Shown: piece by piece, positions 11,281 to 22,943 of the stretch | How positions within the stretch are numbered: position 1 is the stretch's first letter | Layout: every line of letters begins with the position of its first letter | Origin: Aplidium turbinatum | Lineage: Eukaryota > Chordata > Ascidiacea > Aplousobranchia > Polyclinidae | Reading direction: 5' to 3' | Assembly: GCA_918807975.1 (NCBI GenBank) | Contig: OU964918.1 | Coordinates: forward strand, 58,016,477-58,080,476 | Length of the DNA stretch: 64,000 bases | Notes under the pieces: model-generated | What the model was told of the DNA's origin: nothing | Databases searched by the model: none | What the model saw: the letters and a program-made list of their open reading frames with translations, nothing else | Program-made: the position numbers and the translations under genes

Positions 11281-11560
11281 ACCCCCCTCTCTGCCTCTCC
11301 GGCATGGTCCGAGGGAACGCAAAGCGTGACACTCGGCGACGGTTTGGTTGCAGGAGTTGCCGGAAGGATGTCAGAGTTTGACAGTCGGAGGAAGCAGGAA
11401 GCAACTAGAGGAAAGAAGACAAAGAAGAAAAGAGAGACAGCAGCCTCAGAACTCCTCTGATTTCATATGTCCAAACTGTGGACGAGACTGCCACGCCAGG
11501 ATTGGACTTCAGAGCCATATGAGAAGCTGCCGTACCCAGAGTGCTACCATCATCTGAAAA
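11281..11560 (+). pseudogene. LINE ORF2 C-terminal fragment with CCHC/C2H2-type finger
   Basis: The frame 11348-11557 ends with a cysteine-histidine finger (CPNCGRDCHARIGLQSHMRSC) preceded by a very basic stretch rich in K, R and E. This is the usual C-terminus of vertebrate- and invertebrate-type LINE reverse transcriptase proteins. Only the 3' end is present, as expected from 5'-truncated retrotransposition. It lies 200 bp upstream of the gene 2 start codon. Confidence 0.7.
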
Positions 11561-11750
11561 CATGGAAGGATGCCTACAATAAACTGACTCTCTGTACACT
11601 GCAAAGTCAAAGGTTAAAGGTCAATAAGCAAAGGGTAAAAATCATTTCAAGGCATTTGATGAAAATAATGTTGCACAACCTTAGAAATAAAAAGTAAATG
11701 TTTTACTTTAAAAAAAATGTTTTACTTATGATAATTCCGAAAAAATTTGC

Positions 11751-11759
11751 AGAGCAATC
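11751..11759 (+). promoter_or_regulatory. 3' splice acceptor just before the gene 2 ATG
   Basis: The run AAAAAATTTGCAG ends at 11752, seven bases before the ATG. Gene 3 has the same arrangement (TTCTTGCAG ending at 25076, seven bases before its ATG). This is either the end of a 5'-UTR intron or an acceptor for spliced-leader trans-splicing, which is common in tunicates. No upstream exon could be identified. Confidence 0.55.
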
Positions 11760-14700
11760 ATGACATTCGTAATTATTTTTGTCTTTGTGATCTTGACTTT
11801 GGGCTGCCAGGCTCAAATCGACTTAGGAACTTGTAATCTCCAATGTGATGGAGATGGAAATGGTTCACCAGCAACGATCCCCAATAAGTTGCCCAACAGG
11901 ACTCGTGGACCCCCTGGAAAGCGAGGAGCGATGGGATTAACAGGATCTAAAGGCAATCGTGGACAAAGAGGCCCAAAAGGAGATCCAGCAAACAAATGCA
12001 AATGTCGGGATGTGGAAGACTTAAAACGTATGTCACAATGCAACATCTAATCAATTCGTAATTTGATTTTAACATGAAATAGGTGACAAACGTCCTTTCA
12101 TTTTAAACTAAATTTGCCAAGCATTGAATGAATCATATATCCATTGATTAAACTGCATTATTAAACTGATTACAAATTTTAATACAAAGTTGTTCTCTTA
12201 AAGACCTTAACAGCATAAGGTTTTGGTTTCAAAGACTTTGTAAAAGCTGCATCAATATCACAAAACAAAAATGCAAGTAGGCTACTTGAAAATCAAACAA
12301 AATTGCCCAAAACCCAACTTACGTTGCTAAACAGTAATTTTAAGATCTTACTTGATGCCTTCCTTCTTTGCTGATTTCATAATTTTTTCAATGCGTGTTA
12401 TCGTTTTTACCTCTTTCTATAGACTTTTGTTACGTTGACAAGTATTATTTTCGCTGTGATGGTCAGATTGTTAGGATAACTCAGATTGCGCATTGTATCC
12501 GCCCATCCTAATCGGTCCTTTGGTTGCGTTGCACATCTCTGAATAAGCCATTTTAGTCATGTCAAGATTTTTTTGATTTGCTAAATTTGCTTGATGAAAG
12601 AACAACTTCTGTAGCAATACTTTACTACAATAATTTTATTGATACTCAACTTTCCAGGTGCAATGTTTCCACAAACATGCTCAGACCTTTTTTTCGATGA
12701 TGGAATCAGCGAGAGCGGAATTTATACTATCTATCCATTCTTTCGCGATGGTGATGTGACTCGTCTACGGGTTTATTGTGATTTGGAAACCGACGGTGGT
12801 GGATGGATGGTAAGTGTGATAAAACGCTTTGAGGCCTAATGAAAGACGCCATACTCGCGTTTCAACCTTGTTTGTGATCATGAGTGGTGCATATCCAAGT
12901 TGTCTTGAGCCAGAATCAAACTTCCAACTTGATGGAAATGTGGTAGTCCGTGGCTTGAGTGGGAATCGAACTCCGTCTAGATTGTACTACAGTGTCGAGT
13001 ATGCCGTTCTTAACAACTCTACCACGTCTCAAGACAACGAAGCTGTTCGTAACTTCAGTCTTTATTGCGTTCATTGCATAGAAGTTTAGTTGGATTTCGT
13101 TAAGTTGGAAGTTCGATTATCGCAGAAGACAACATGGATATGCATCACTGATGATTCCAAATAACCTAGGGGTGAAACTCGAGTATGGCGTTTTCTATTT
13201 TATCGATCGTGGCCTCAACGACTTTTATAAATTTCCAAATCTCTACAATACACTTTCTAAAAAAAAACTTTGAAATTTTGAACTAAATCAATTTTTATTC
13301 AAAATTCCATTATATATAAACCATTTACAGTACTTCTTCTTCTTCTTCTTCTTCTTCTTTTCTTCTTATTCTTCTTCAATTGCCTTGCGATGTTCTTCAA
13401 TGTTCTTTGTATTCTCTTGTGCCTGGTTTCTTCGGAATTGTAAAGAAGATGGATTGTGTCATATCAGGTGGAACCATCTAATGCTCTGACAAAACTTTTC
13501 GACATGTAGAAGCTTGTTCTTTTTCTCTGTCTCAACTTTATACAAATGAAATATTGAAGCAAACACTGCTTAATATCTCTAGTAGTCGAACAAGTCAGAT
13601 AGGCTAAGACTTATGGAGCAGTTACACTACAATCAGTGTAACTTTTTGTTTTTGTAGTTTTATTTTCGCTACGATGGTTAGAAATAAAAGCGAGCTGAAA
13701 TTTAAGTTTAATGACAAAAATACTTTGCAGGTGTTCCAAAAGCGATTCGATGGTTCAGAAATTTTTTACAGAAATTTTAATAGTTATGTCAAAGGTTTTG
13801 GTCGATTGAATGGAGAGTTCTGGTTAGGTGAGAAGAAACAAAAATTGTTTAACAAATCTATCCCAGTTCAGTTGCTTGCATTTTTCATCATCTTAGTAGA
13901 AGGTTTGTTGTTATTCACTTCTGTTTTACGTTTAAGTGCACCGAGTTTTTAACCTAACTTAAATAACGCAATAAGTTAAATGAATACCGAGCTCTTATCT
14001 TTTCGAAAGAGATAATACAAATAACGTATTACCATTATGACATGACGTCATTGCGAACCCGATCTAACAAGAATGGAAGGCGCCATACTTTAGTCTCATT
14101 GTTGTTTGGGATCAGCAGTGGTGCATGTGTTGAGCATTAATACATTCCCATGAGTGAAAGATTCGTGAAAGTATTTTGAAAAAAGAAAGAACTATTATCT
14201 ACAAGTTAAAGTGCCTCTGACAGGTAAATAAATTCGGTAAATTTACCTAAGATGCCAAAAAGATGACACTAACAAACTTTCCTGACCAGCAAATCGTAAA
14301 AAATATCAACAGGCTACTAAGTTACACGCTTGCAAACTTTCGTTGACATCGGCGAATCTGGCACTCATTCAATTGCGAAAATAAAAACGGCAACACCGCT
14401 GTGACGTCACCGTAAGCGGGAAGGATACATTCTTTCTCTGTGATGACTTGGTAAAGTATAGTACGGCTACTGCAAAACGTGAATGTGTGGGGCTCTGTTG
14501 GTCTAACGCATGTGCAAATTAAGAATTACCGAAATGAAAAAGTGAACTTTTACTATCAGGTTTCGATCAAATAGGTTGAGTTTATTTTTATCAAACAGCA
14601 TCTCAATTCAATTGAAATTGCAGTTTCATAGGGCTACAATTTTGATACTTTTTTATTTGTCTTAATCTGGCTATAGCCATTTGCAGTGTAACAATAGTAT

Positions 14701-17700
14701 CTCACAAACAGTAGCCTTAATTTATGGTTGAGGCAATGCCTACAAATTGCTGTTTATGTGTCAGTGACAAAGACCGTGTGCTTTCTTTTCACGCTTTCCC
14801 ACAAAACAAGGTGCTGAGAAGAAAATGGTCAAAATTTTCTTCAAGTGTTCGATAGTGGGATGGGCCATACAAAACTAATCGTATTATGTTCTCTTCACTT
14901 CACTGAAGATGATTTTATTAACACCACTCAAGTAAAAATGGGCTTGAGCGAACTTTACATTTTGAAAAAATCTGCCATACCATCTATAAAAGTAAAGATG
15001 CAACCAGTTGCTGATGATGATTCCAGCACTTCTAAACAACAAAGTTTACAAAAACGTACCCTTGCACAGGTAAAGTAGGCTTTTACATGTGTAGACTCTG
15101 CTATGTAGGCTACGTAACTGTATAACTAAGATTTGGTTAACACTGGCACTGACAACTTGCATTGCGCAAAGCTCACTGCTTGCAGTTTGATGCTCTCGGA
15201 AGCAACAATCAGATTGTGCTGCCATCATGCATTGTTTGGTGAATCTGAAACAATTTTCTAGATCCAGATGGCCGTTACACAGGATTTCAATGGCCAACTG
15301 AAGGCACATTATGAGAGAGAGAGAGAACTTTTATTTATTTTTGAATAGTGATGATGAATTAAATATGAATGATGATTCGTAAATGTCTTCATTTTTCACT
15401 TCAAGTATATTTTAGGTTTTGTAGGAACATATCCAGTACAGTTTTATTAAACTGCAAAAACCAATAAATCTTTGAAAAAAGCAACCGCTTGTACCAATTC
15501 CGACCAAACTGTGATCCACCAATTACATCTAGGAAGCGTTTGTTTCATCCGTCGTTAACGACGCCCACTTAAGATGACGTAATACCACCAAAGTCGTCCC
15601 AGAGCAGTGAAATATGGAGTTTCGCCTGTGGTGGCGCTGCGGAACAGTCGTTTGATATAAATTACGCCCTAACCAGTTGAGCTACGAGGTTAAGATTAAA
15701 AAGTTCGCTAAGTATAATTTTGCGCTAGGAAATGCTTTAAAAAGTTACTATACTTGGATCCAACCTGTCAGAGGCACTTTAACCACCTGCGCAAGTTAAC
15801 CACCACTTAAATCAATCTTTGTATGATTCTTTGGTCCACGTTGGTGAAACTCAGCATGAAATAATAGAACTAACTGCAAAATTTTTTCACATGCCAATTG
15901 CCCTTCTGAACTATGTAATAAGCAGAAATTAAAGACATTCTAGTAAAATTCCATGCAAGCACACCCCTGTTTAATCTTGAGTTATGAAAACAGCTGTTTT
16001 AAAAACTTTCCTTTTTAAAGAAAAAAATATTTATCAACATAAAGATTGACTAATTAAAAAATCAAAAAATGCTTGTTATTTATACCTTATTATTTTTATC
16101 TTTGTATTTTATTTGTACTAACCGTCTCCGTACGGGCGTCGGGCTTTTCTCCTCAACCATGCACCAATGGGGAATGGCCTCTTCCTCCTTCTTCCTCCTG
16201 AGAATGGCCTCTTCTTCCTCCTGCTTCCACCACATCATCAATGACTGTACCATCTTCAAGCCACCTAATGGATTGGAAGCTCCGCGTGTCTTGGAGAATG
16301 AAACCAAAGAATGGAATTGTAAAAGGATAGACCCTCGAAGAAGCTCACACGACGACGACGACCTTTCGAGGATTGGAATCTCAGTTTCCGTCAGGACTTT
16401 TATTGGTTTCGAATCAGTTATAGTACAGTACTGTAAATCATAATTCTTTGAGCATTAGGGTTGCTTTGGAGGGCATACGTATATATATGTCTTTTGCAGC
16501 ATTAACTTGGGCAATAAATATTTATTTAGCAATGATAAAGATCAAGATTTTTTTTTCAACAATGAGAAAAGCAAGATTATTGCAGCTAATTTGAAGGAAA
16601 AGGATATAAAATTATTTTAAGAGGATCACTACCTGGGAGAATAAAGCTGGGATTGCCCTCCAAAAGTCAGCATCGAAAAACCTGAAGTGAAAAGTAGTAT
16701 TTCCGTCAAAGTTGAAAGGGAACAGGTGGTTGTTCTAAAAAGTAGGGGCTGGATGCTGCTTACCTATTATTCCTGCTTCGTTCGCTCTACTGCCACACAC
16801 ATATCTTGCAATCCTTTAGTTTTGACGATATAATTGAGTTTACGAATTGGATAAAAATCTGATTTTTGCCCGACACGTGAGGTTTTCAGTGCAATTACCA
16901 ACTCAAAAATAATAATAGGCGAAGACACGACTGGTGAAGGCGTCCTGTCATTCTCTCGCTCGAATACTGTTGTTTTACACTAAGAGACGTGGCTTCATCA
17001 GCATAATTGCTTATTGCTGGGAGCACCAGCGACGATTAGAGTGAACGCCAGTCGTTCGCAAGCAGACCACGCGGTTGAATACATAGGCGAAATAGCGTTA
17101 AAAACAACTGTAGCACAAATATAATTCCAGAAAGGGCAATCGAGCCGCAGAACCAACAGGTTTTCACGTGGTTTGAAAATTTCGAATTTGGACAAAAACA
17201 ATGTTTCTGCAATTACAGTTTCGATGACGTCATTTAGCACGCATTGTACGTCACATTTTAATAAAGGCATTTTACATCACAGTCACACACTGTAACTGCC
17301 AACTACCATGAAGCGCACGATATCAATTCATTTCTAATTCTGCATCACACTTGTTTAAAGCTACATTATTTTCTAAAGAGCTCATGGAATCACATAGTAA
17401 CATATTGACTATTTTTAAACAACCTTTATTGCTATGTATTTGTTTAACCAAAAACTTGCAGCCAATCAATTGTAGATTAGAAAGAGTCTGGTAAAATTGC
17501 CATTTAACCAAAACTTGATTTAGTCCAATGGTTGGGACTTTATTTTTTGATTTGATTTAGTTCATAAACTTATTCACTGTTAGCAAACAAGCAAAGGTTC
17601 AAAGATGTTACACTGGAAAAGCTTAGACACACCAAGTAATGCTCAACTAGATATAGTAGCCTACTTTAACTGCCACCAGTGATGCAAAAGCTATGCTTTG

Positions 17701-20700
17701 AAATTAAAGAAAAACGTTTGATTGTCTTGTTACAGCAAGTTAGTAGAAGCGCGGAACGAATTGCTTGCTGCAAATTACTACTGTAGGCTATATATAATTA
17801 TATATGATTATGTAAATTAATTGTGGTGGGATTTTTAGAGCAAAACTCCAAAAAGTTAAAAACCTACTCAAACTAAACATTATGAAAGTTTGTTTTGTAC
17901 TGGATCCCAAATCAATTATGCATTTATATTTTATAAAGTTTAATAATACTGAATGCATTTCAGGATTGGATATCCTTCACAAATTGACTGCAAAAGGAAA
18001 ATATAAAATGAGAGTAGATATGGAGGATTTTGAAAACCAAACCAGATATGCTCTTTACGAGTAAGCTTAAGTTTACTTAATTAAAAGAAAAAACCTAATG
18101 AAAGTATTCAATATTGCCTTAATTATGACAATATTGCCTCTTTTTGATACTTTTCAATGTAGCTAAACGTTGAAACGATATAAAAACCAACTTTTCTGCC
18201 TGGGCTGCTGCTTTTTGCTAAATTTCCCAGACAGCAAAACCCGTCATTTTTCAGACGTTGAATCAATGTAAAAATGACGGGTTTTTCTGTCTGGGTTGTT
18301 TAACTTGAGTCTGGCAATGTCGAGACAATGTAAGAATAGTTAATTTTACTTTTACATAATTAAAAATGAAATGTACCACAACTCTGGATCAACACACAAA
18401 TGATCGTGGAGTTATAAAAAATTCAGTTTACAAGCATTTAGAGAAACACAATGCTCGCTGTTCTGTTGTGAGTAGTCAGGTAGTGGTTACGCCGGGGAGA
18501 TCGCTCCTTCTCAACTGTAGCCTACATGTCATGAATGGCATGACATACATAGTTTCAATATGTGCTTTGTGCAAAAAGGCATATTGCATTTGGAGCGACA
18601 ATCAGAAACTTTGCCGAGATTATTTCTTTTTTTGGAATAATCCGTTCCTCTGATGTCGTCTACACATAATGGTACAACGCTTTGTGGATAACTGTGGTTG
18701 ATGATTCGGTTGTGATTAGCCCTTTTTTTCTTTTCAAAAGTAGCAAAGTGTAAATACTAAACTAAAGTAACGGATCATTCCTAGTAGCCAAAGTTTGCTT
18801 TTCATGTTTTGAACACGTCGAATCTTCGTAAAAACTGGTCAACTTCACTTGCCGAGATTGTGCAATGACGCAACAAAAACTGCCTGGGATTTAGATAAAA
18901 CGATAAATTGCACTATGAGTCCCATTGCGTTTAGTTCTAAGTTTAAATGTGTGATTGATGACTTGACTCGCGGTTGACTGCGGCCACTGTGTATACAATA
19001 GCAGAAGCGATGAGTCATTTCGAGGCCGATTGCCAAAATATAGGAATTTAGACAGAATTTCTGAACAACCTGTGACAAAATGCTTATTGTGAACCACATA
19101 ATGTTCCAAAAATAAGCAAATTAGGTTTAAACGATGCTCAAATGATAAAAAGTAAAAGTCAAGAAGTATCAGTGCTTTAGGAAAATTCCTTCTATATAAA
19201 ATTTCAAAACTAGTAAAGGGCGGGACGATCAGGTCCCGGCTGATAACAGGTCGAGTTAAAGTGGATTTGGATTGTGGTGATGAATTAGTGATGGTCAGCT
19301 TGGAAAAATGGTTTCAAAAATTGGTTTCTGTCATTCTGGCAATTTTTATTCTCCTGTTTATTTCCAAAACCGCTTATATCCACATTTCTAATTTTATAAA
19401 AAGGCGATTCTAAGCCTTCTAATATTCCATAGATCTGGACAAACGTCATGGCTCAATTCAGTAGGTAGTTATACATCGTTAGAAATCAAAAGCGCATTAC
19501 ATTTACCAAGCGAAACTGTCATAAACGTTTTTCGTGGTTTTCTCGAAATCACCGAAAGTGGATGTAAGCGGTTTTGGAAACAAGCTCTTCAAATATGCAG
19601 TCAAAGATTTTTGTATTCTACACTTCTTTCAAAGTTGTGTCGATGCGATCAAGTTCGCACACATTCACAAAAAAACAAAATTGTGCTTTTTGTTTATAAA
19701 ATTTCAGCAGTTAACTTGATTACCTGACACATACATAACAAGTGGTACGCATCTCATGGATGGCTTTTGACAGTTTATTCAGATTAGTTGTTGAGTATAA
19801 AGAAGAAAAATACTACTAAGTGTTTCAATACCGCAAACAAAAAAAGTTTGTTTGAGGAGTTAAGTACGTTTAAAAAACAAAACAAGTTTGAGTGTATAAC
19901 AAACACCGGTGACCAAACTGTCATTCAACTTACTACAATATATATTTCAAATAAACGTGAATCACCTTGCTTCAGACATTAATTGAATATTAAACTGCTT
20001 TCAATATGATAAATGAGGCCAGAACTCTGCTACTTAGGACACCACAACTTCAATGCACTATATTTCATAAAAATTCTGATTACTCTTTTTAAATATTAAA
20101 GAATCCAAAAATTGATAAAATCTGGCAACGCTAAAAAATCTGGCAATAATCAAGCCGAAGTAGGAGTCGGCTCGTGATGAATCCAAGAGTCGGAGTCGAG
20201 TATTTTTTGCCCGATTTTACACCCTTAGTATATTCTGTACATTATTTTGCGACAGTGACTTGAATGTGGTATTTATGTCGTAAAAGAATGTTACCACAAC
20301 GTTGATGAAAGCGTTATTTTCACATTCATCTCTAATTCCAATAAAACGTTATTAACAATAGTAGACTACACATATTCGTTACGTTGGAGCAGCAAATCAT
20401 CTCTTATCAATCATGTTGTTTTAAACGTAGTAATCTTGTTGTATCACATTATTTTTTGTATGGGGTATTTACTTTTAAAGGCGTTATTGTTCACTTACAG
20501 TATCAATACTTTCATTTGCATAAATTTATCAACCCACCCAATGGAGTGGAAGGTCTGGGAGTTTTGGATGATAAAACCAAAGACTGGCTGCTTTCTAGTA
20601 CCTTTTCAGTGTAGTAAGGGAACATCATGAGTCTGGGGTTAGCAAAAAGATAGACTTTCGTCCTAGAGTCTCACACAACGAAGAAGGCAGCACCACAGAA

Positions 20701-21909
20701 ATGTTCTGATTATTAACCTCAATATATCCTGTTTGAAACTGCACAGGAAGCTTGCCTTACAGATAAAGACTGTATTTTTGACGATATCCAAGAAAAAAGA
20801 AAAACAAACACATACATACATACACAACAAACTGCGTCTTCGTTTCTTAACAACTGTGTGGAAATAGCAAGAATATTACAGTAGATTCACTTTGAAGTCT
20901 AGTAAATAAAAATATGCTATTTTTGTTTGTTTGTGTTTCAGCGACTTTGTCGTTGGAGTTGGAACAAATTATACTTTGACTTTTGGAGGTTACAGTGGGA
21001 CTGCAGGTAGACAATAATTGTTTCTCTACAGCTAATGTAAATATAAACTGAAAGTAAAATTATGGAAATCTTGTTAACTTTATAGCTTAACTGGTTAAAC
21101 ATATTCAACAATGGAACAATCAAGATACAGCAAATTGTCTCCACTGCAAAAACAGCAAACGACTGAATTTGGCCGTGGGATTAAATAGTCCATGGACTGC
21201 ACCACTGAAAGCTATTAAGTCATCCATCAATGCAAAAGTGCAGTAGTTTTGAAACTTGGCTTCAACATCATGAGCTAAAATACAAAATTACCATTCGAAA
21301 GTATCACGACACCGGAACTCGGACGTTGGAAAGATAAACCAATGTCACAAGTTTCAAATGAAGAGTCACAGACAAGTGTTGCTCATTAATGTAACCGAAT
21401 CAGGTGTTGTGTTTGTTTTCACAAGTAAAATCCTACTTTAAACTAGGCATTTTAACATTTTTACAAAAATTACGCAATTTAGTTTGAAAATTTGTGCAAT
21501 GAGCATTCAAAGTTTTAACAAAATGTAGTTTTGTCACTTTTCATTGAAAGAACATTTATTTTAATGTTCTTTATCTAAAAGCAGTACCTAAAACAACATG
21601 TTGTGTGGCGTATTGCCATGTTATAATGATAATCTATTGAAGATTCCTTAATCATTGTTTCACTTTGCAGGACAAGCCTTAGAGTCTGCACGATTCAGTG
21701 CCAAGGATCGTGATCAGGATATTTGGCCAGGCAGTTGCTCCAATACATTCAAAGGTGGTTGGTGGTACAATAATTGTCATGCAGCCAATCCCAATGGATT
21801 GTACTTGAGAGGACCACACAAGTCGCATGGAGATGGAGTGGAATGGGGACCATGGCATGGACTCTATTACTCTCTCAAACGAATTGAGATGAAGCTAAAG
21901 AAAAAATGA
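11760..21909 (+). CDS. Ficolin-like collagen/fibrinogen-domain lectin, gene 2 (complete)
   Basis: Six exons: 11760-12027, 12658-12809, 13731-13827, 17964-18060, 20942-21006 and 21671-21909, all with GT/AG junctions, giving 918 nt or 305 residues. Residues 1-19 form a signal peptide ending GCQA. After a short cysteine-bearing stretch come nine Gly-X-Y triplets (GPPGKRGAMGLTGSKG onward), then a fibrinogen-related domain of about 210 residues with [26 protein letters not shown], the calcium-site DRDQD and [18 protein letters not shown]. Length and order match ficolins (about 320 residues), secreted oligomeric lectins that bind acetylated sugars on microbes. The collagen part is short. The start is supported by the identical start in gene 3. 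Introns carry many transposons but the coding frame is intact. AATAAA lies at 22091. Confidence 0.93.
12836..13200. mobile_element. Element with ~60-bp inverted ends and a tRNA-like core
   Basis: The left end (GACGCCATACTCGCGTTTC) is repeated in reverse complement at the right end (GAAACTCGAGTATGGCG) and similarity continues about 60 bp inward. The interior on the minus strand has A-box-like GTGGTAGAGTTG and B-box-like GTTCGATTCC, so the core may be a tRNA pseudogene or SINE head. A solitary relative of one end lies at 14070-14125. It sits in intron 2 of gene 2. Confidence 0.65.
13325..13378 (+). repeat. (TTC)n simple repeat
   Basis: A run of TTC units with minor interruptions inside intron 2 of gene 2. 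Confidence 0.9.
14210..15778 (+). mobile_element. Kolobok-like DNA transposon (TTAA ends, THAP gene remnant)
   Basis: The element is bounded by AGTGCCTCTGACAGGT and its exact reverse complement, each flanked by TTAA (14206-14209 and 15779-15782). Inside is a THAP zinc-finger gene remnant: 14736-14856 opens with MPTNCCLCVSDKDRVLSFHA and the frame from about 14845 continues with CSLHFTEDDF and an AIPS segment, giving the C-x2-C and C-x2-H-F halves of the THAP C2CH module. A frame change lies between the halves, possibly an intron. TTAA target sites together with a THAP domain are typical of Kolobok elements. The rest of a transposase is not visible, so this is an internally deleted copy in intron 3 of gene 2. 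Confidence 0.75.
15600..15695 (-). repeat. tRNA-like SINE head
   Basis: On the minus strand the sequence GTAGCTCAACTGGTTAGGGCG resembles the A-box half of a tRNA. No convincing B box or cloverleaf follows. It lies near the right end of the Kolobok-like element. Confidence 0.4.
16118..16400 (+). pseudogene. LINE 3' end fragment
   Basis: It repeats the C-terminal LINE coding segment that is better preserved at 27069-27430: TGVGLFSSTMHQWGMASS, then HHIINDCTIFKPPNG. The cysteine pair of the finger has been lost in a short local duplication of the serine-rich segment. Worn 5'-truncated insertion in intron 3 of gene 2. Confidence 0.75.
16480..17340. other. Intron sequence without recognised feature
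   Basis: A minus-strand frame of 90 codons (16998-17270) shows no family resemblance. No element ends found. Confidence 0.4.
17657..17663. other. 5-bp micro-insertion (TAGCCTA) in intron 3 of gene 2
   Basis: The homologous intron of gene 3 (about 30418-30440) reads straight through here: ACTAGAAATATAGTTTAACTG against ACTAGATATAGTAGCCTACTTTAACTG in gene 2. Removing GCCTA makes the two nearly equal in length. Confidence 0.6.
17784..17790. other. 5-bp micro-insertion (TAGGCTA) in intron 3 of gene 2
   Basis: The homologous site in gene 3 (30546-30555) has TATGTATATA where gene 2 has ACTGTAGGCTATATA. The extra five bases follow a TA. Confidence 0.65.
18136..19258 (+). repeat. 1.1-kb dispersed repeat R1, copy 1
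   Basis: This segment is present in reverse complement at 62622-63745 with about 3 percent difference by eye. It begins with a 70-bp near-perfect hairpin (18226-18296: CCCAGACAG and AAAACCCGTCATTTTT pairing with their complements). A 95-codon frame (18366-18653) is open in both copies, but most of the differences change the amino acid, so I see no sign of coding constraint. Partial copies lie at 29365-29455 and 34605-34740. Probably a young non-autonomous mobile element of unknown class. Confidence 0.8.
19260..20510. other. Intron 4 of gene 2, no recognised feature
   Basis: Plain AT-rich intron. A short stretch near 20160-20200 has GAGTCGGAGTCG-like wording that recurs near 22180-22510, perhaps ends of an unidentified repeat. 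Confidence 0.4.
20520..20700 (+). pseudogene. LINE 3' end fragment
   Basis: The last codons of the same LINE as at 26398-27510 are readable (PPNGVEGLGVLDDKTKDWLL), followed by its 3' tail with AGTGTAGTAAGGGAACATC and a GACGAAGA-like stretch. Very short 5'-truncated insertion in intron 4 of gene 2. Confidence 0.75.
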
Positions 21910-22940
21910 ATATTGCGTTCACAAATTGATAGACATTTTACTGCTGTAAATGTGGCGTGATTGTTCAATATTTTTGTATAGGCCTAGTCTCTAAATCAAG
22001 GGTGCCTAAACCTTTTCCCAGGAATTCCAGATATTATGATAATGCGGAAGTGCCGGAAAGCGAACAATTCTTTAGGATTTTATTTTACCGAATAAAAGAT
22101 GCATACTAATTTAGTGACTGTAATGTTTAATGTTGTTAGTTTAGCCTCAGCCTTGATGATATCAATTTTACTGTCTGAGTCGTGTCTGAGTCGTGGAGTC
22201 GTGGAGTCGAAAGGATTTTATAGTGTCTGGAGTGTCGTTAAAAAAGGCCGCCACCGACTCCAGCGGGATAAAAAACGATTAGCCTAACAATAGCATTTTG
22301 TTTGCAATTGTTTTTCAAATTATTGTTTCTTGTTTTTTTTTTGGTATTGCGCTATAAAAATTCACCAGAAAACAAACGTTTTTGTTCTTGTCCATTTCTG
22401 TGAAAGCTGTCATTTCAATTTCGATCACAACTTAGTGAAAATAAATTAAAAAAATGAAAAGAGATAAAAATTAAAACAAATTTGGATTCGGCCAGTTATA
22501 AATCGTGGAGTCGGGTTGCATGTTTTTCCCTACTCCATAATACTATCAAAGCCTTTGTAGAGAAAAAAAAAGCTAGCAATAATAAATTAGACTAGAACTT
22601 TTCAACCAGTGGTGATAGTTCTGTTTCTCAGTTATCAAGGGGTGCATGGGCGTTGAATCAATAAGGCTGTTATGAAATTACGCAAGAAGCTATGCTTGTT
22701 TAGCGAGTTTTAACAAAAATTCTGAAGTGTAGATAACTATTACTTTTCATCTATTCTAGGAGTGGTGTGGAAGTGGTAAATACGGCCATGTGTGATTTAA
22801 GCTATTGTATATCGTGCTTCTTTAGCAGTATTCACATCATTTCAAATAGCTAAATGACATTAAACAAACCAAAATGAGTGAGCGGTGCCTCCAGCTGAGC
22901 AGTATGGGAAGCAGTTAATACGGCCCTGGGTGCCAGAAAT
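21910..22940. other. 3' flank of gene 2
   Basis: An AATAAA at 22091-22096 is a plausible polyadenylation signal for gene 2. Repeated GTCGTGGAGTCG wording occurs at 22180-22210 and 22505-22515. Nothing else recognised. Confidence 0.45.
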
Positions 22941-22943
22941 CCG

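Noticed and set aside
16998-17270. Minus-strand 90-codon frame
   Set aside because: No family resemblance and no support from the paralogous intron of gene 3.
18366-18653. 95-codon frame shared by both R1 copies as a small gene
   Set aside because: Of about nine base differences between copies most change the residue, and it lies inside a repeat; no constraint visible.
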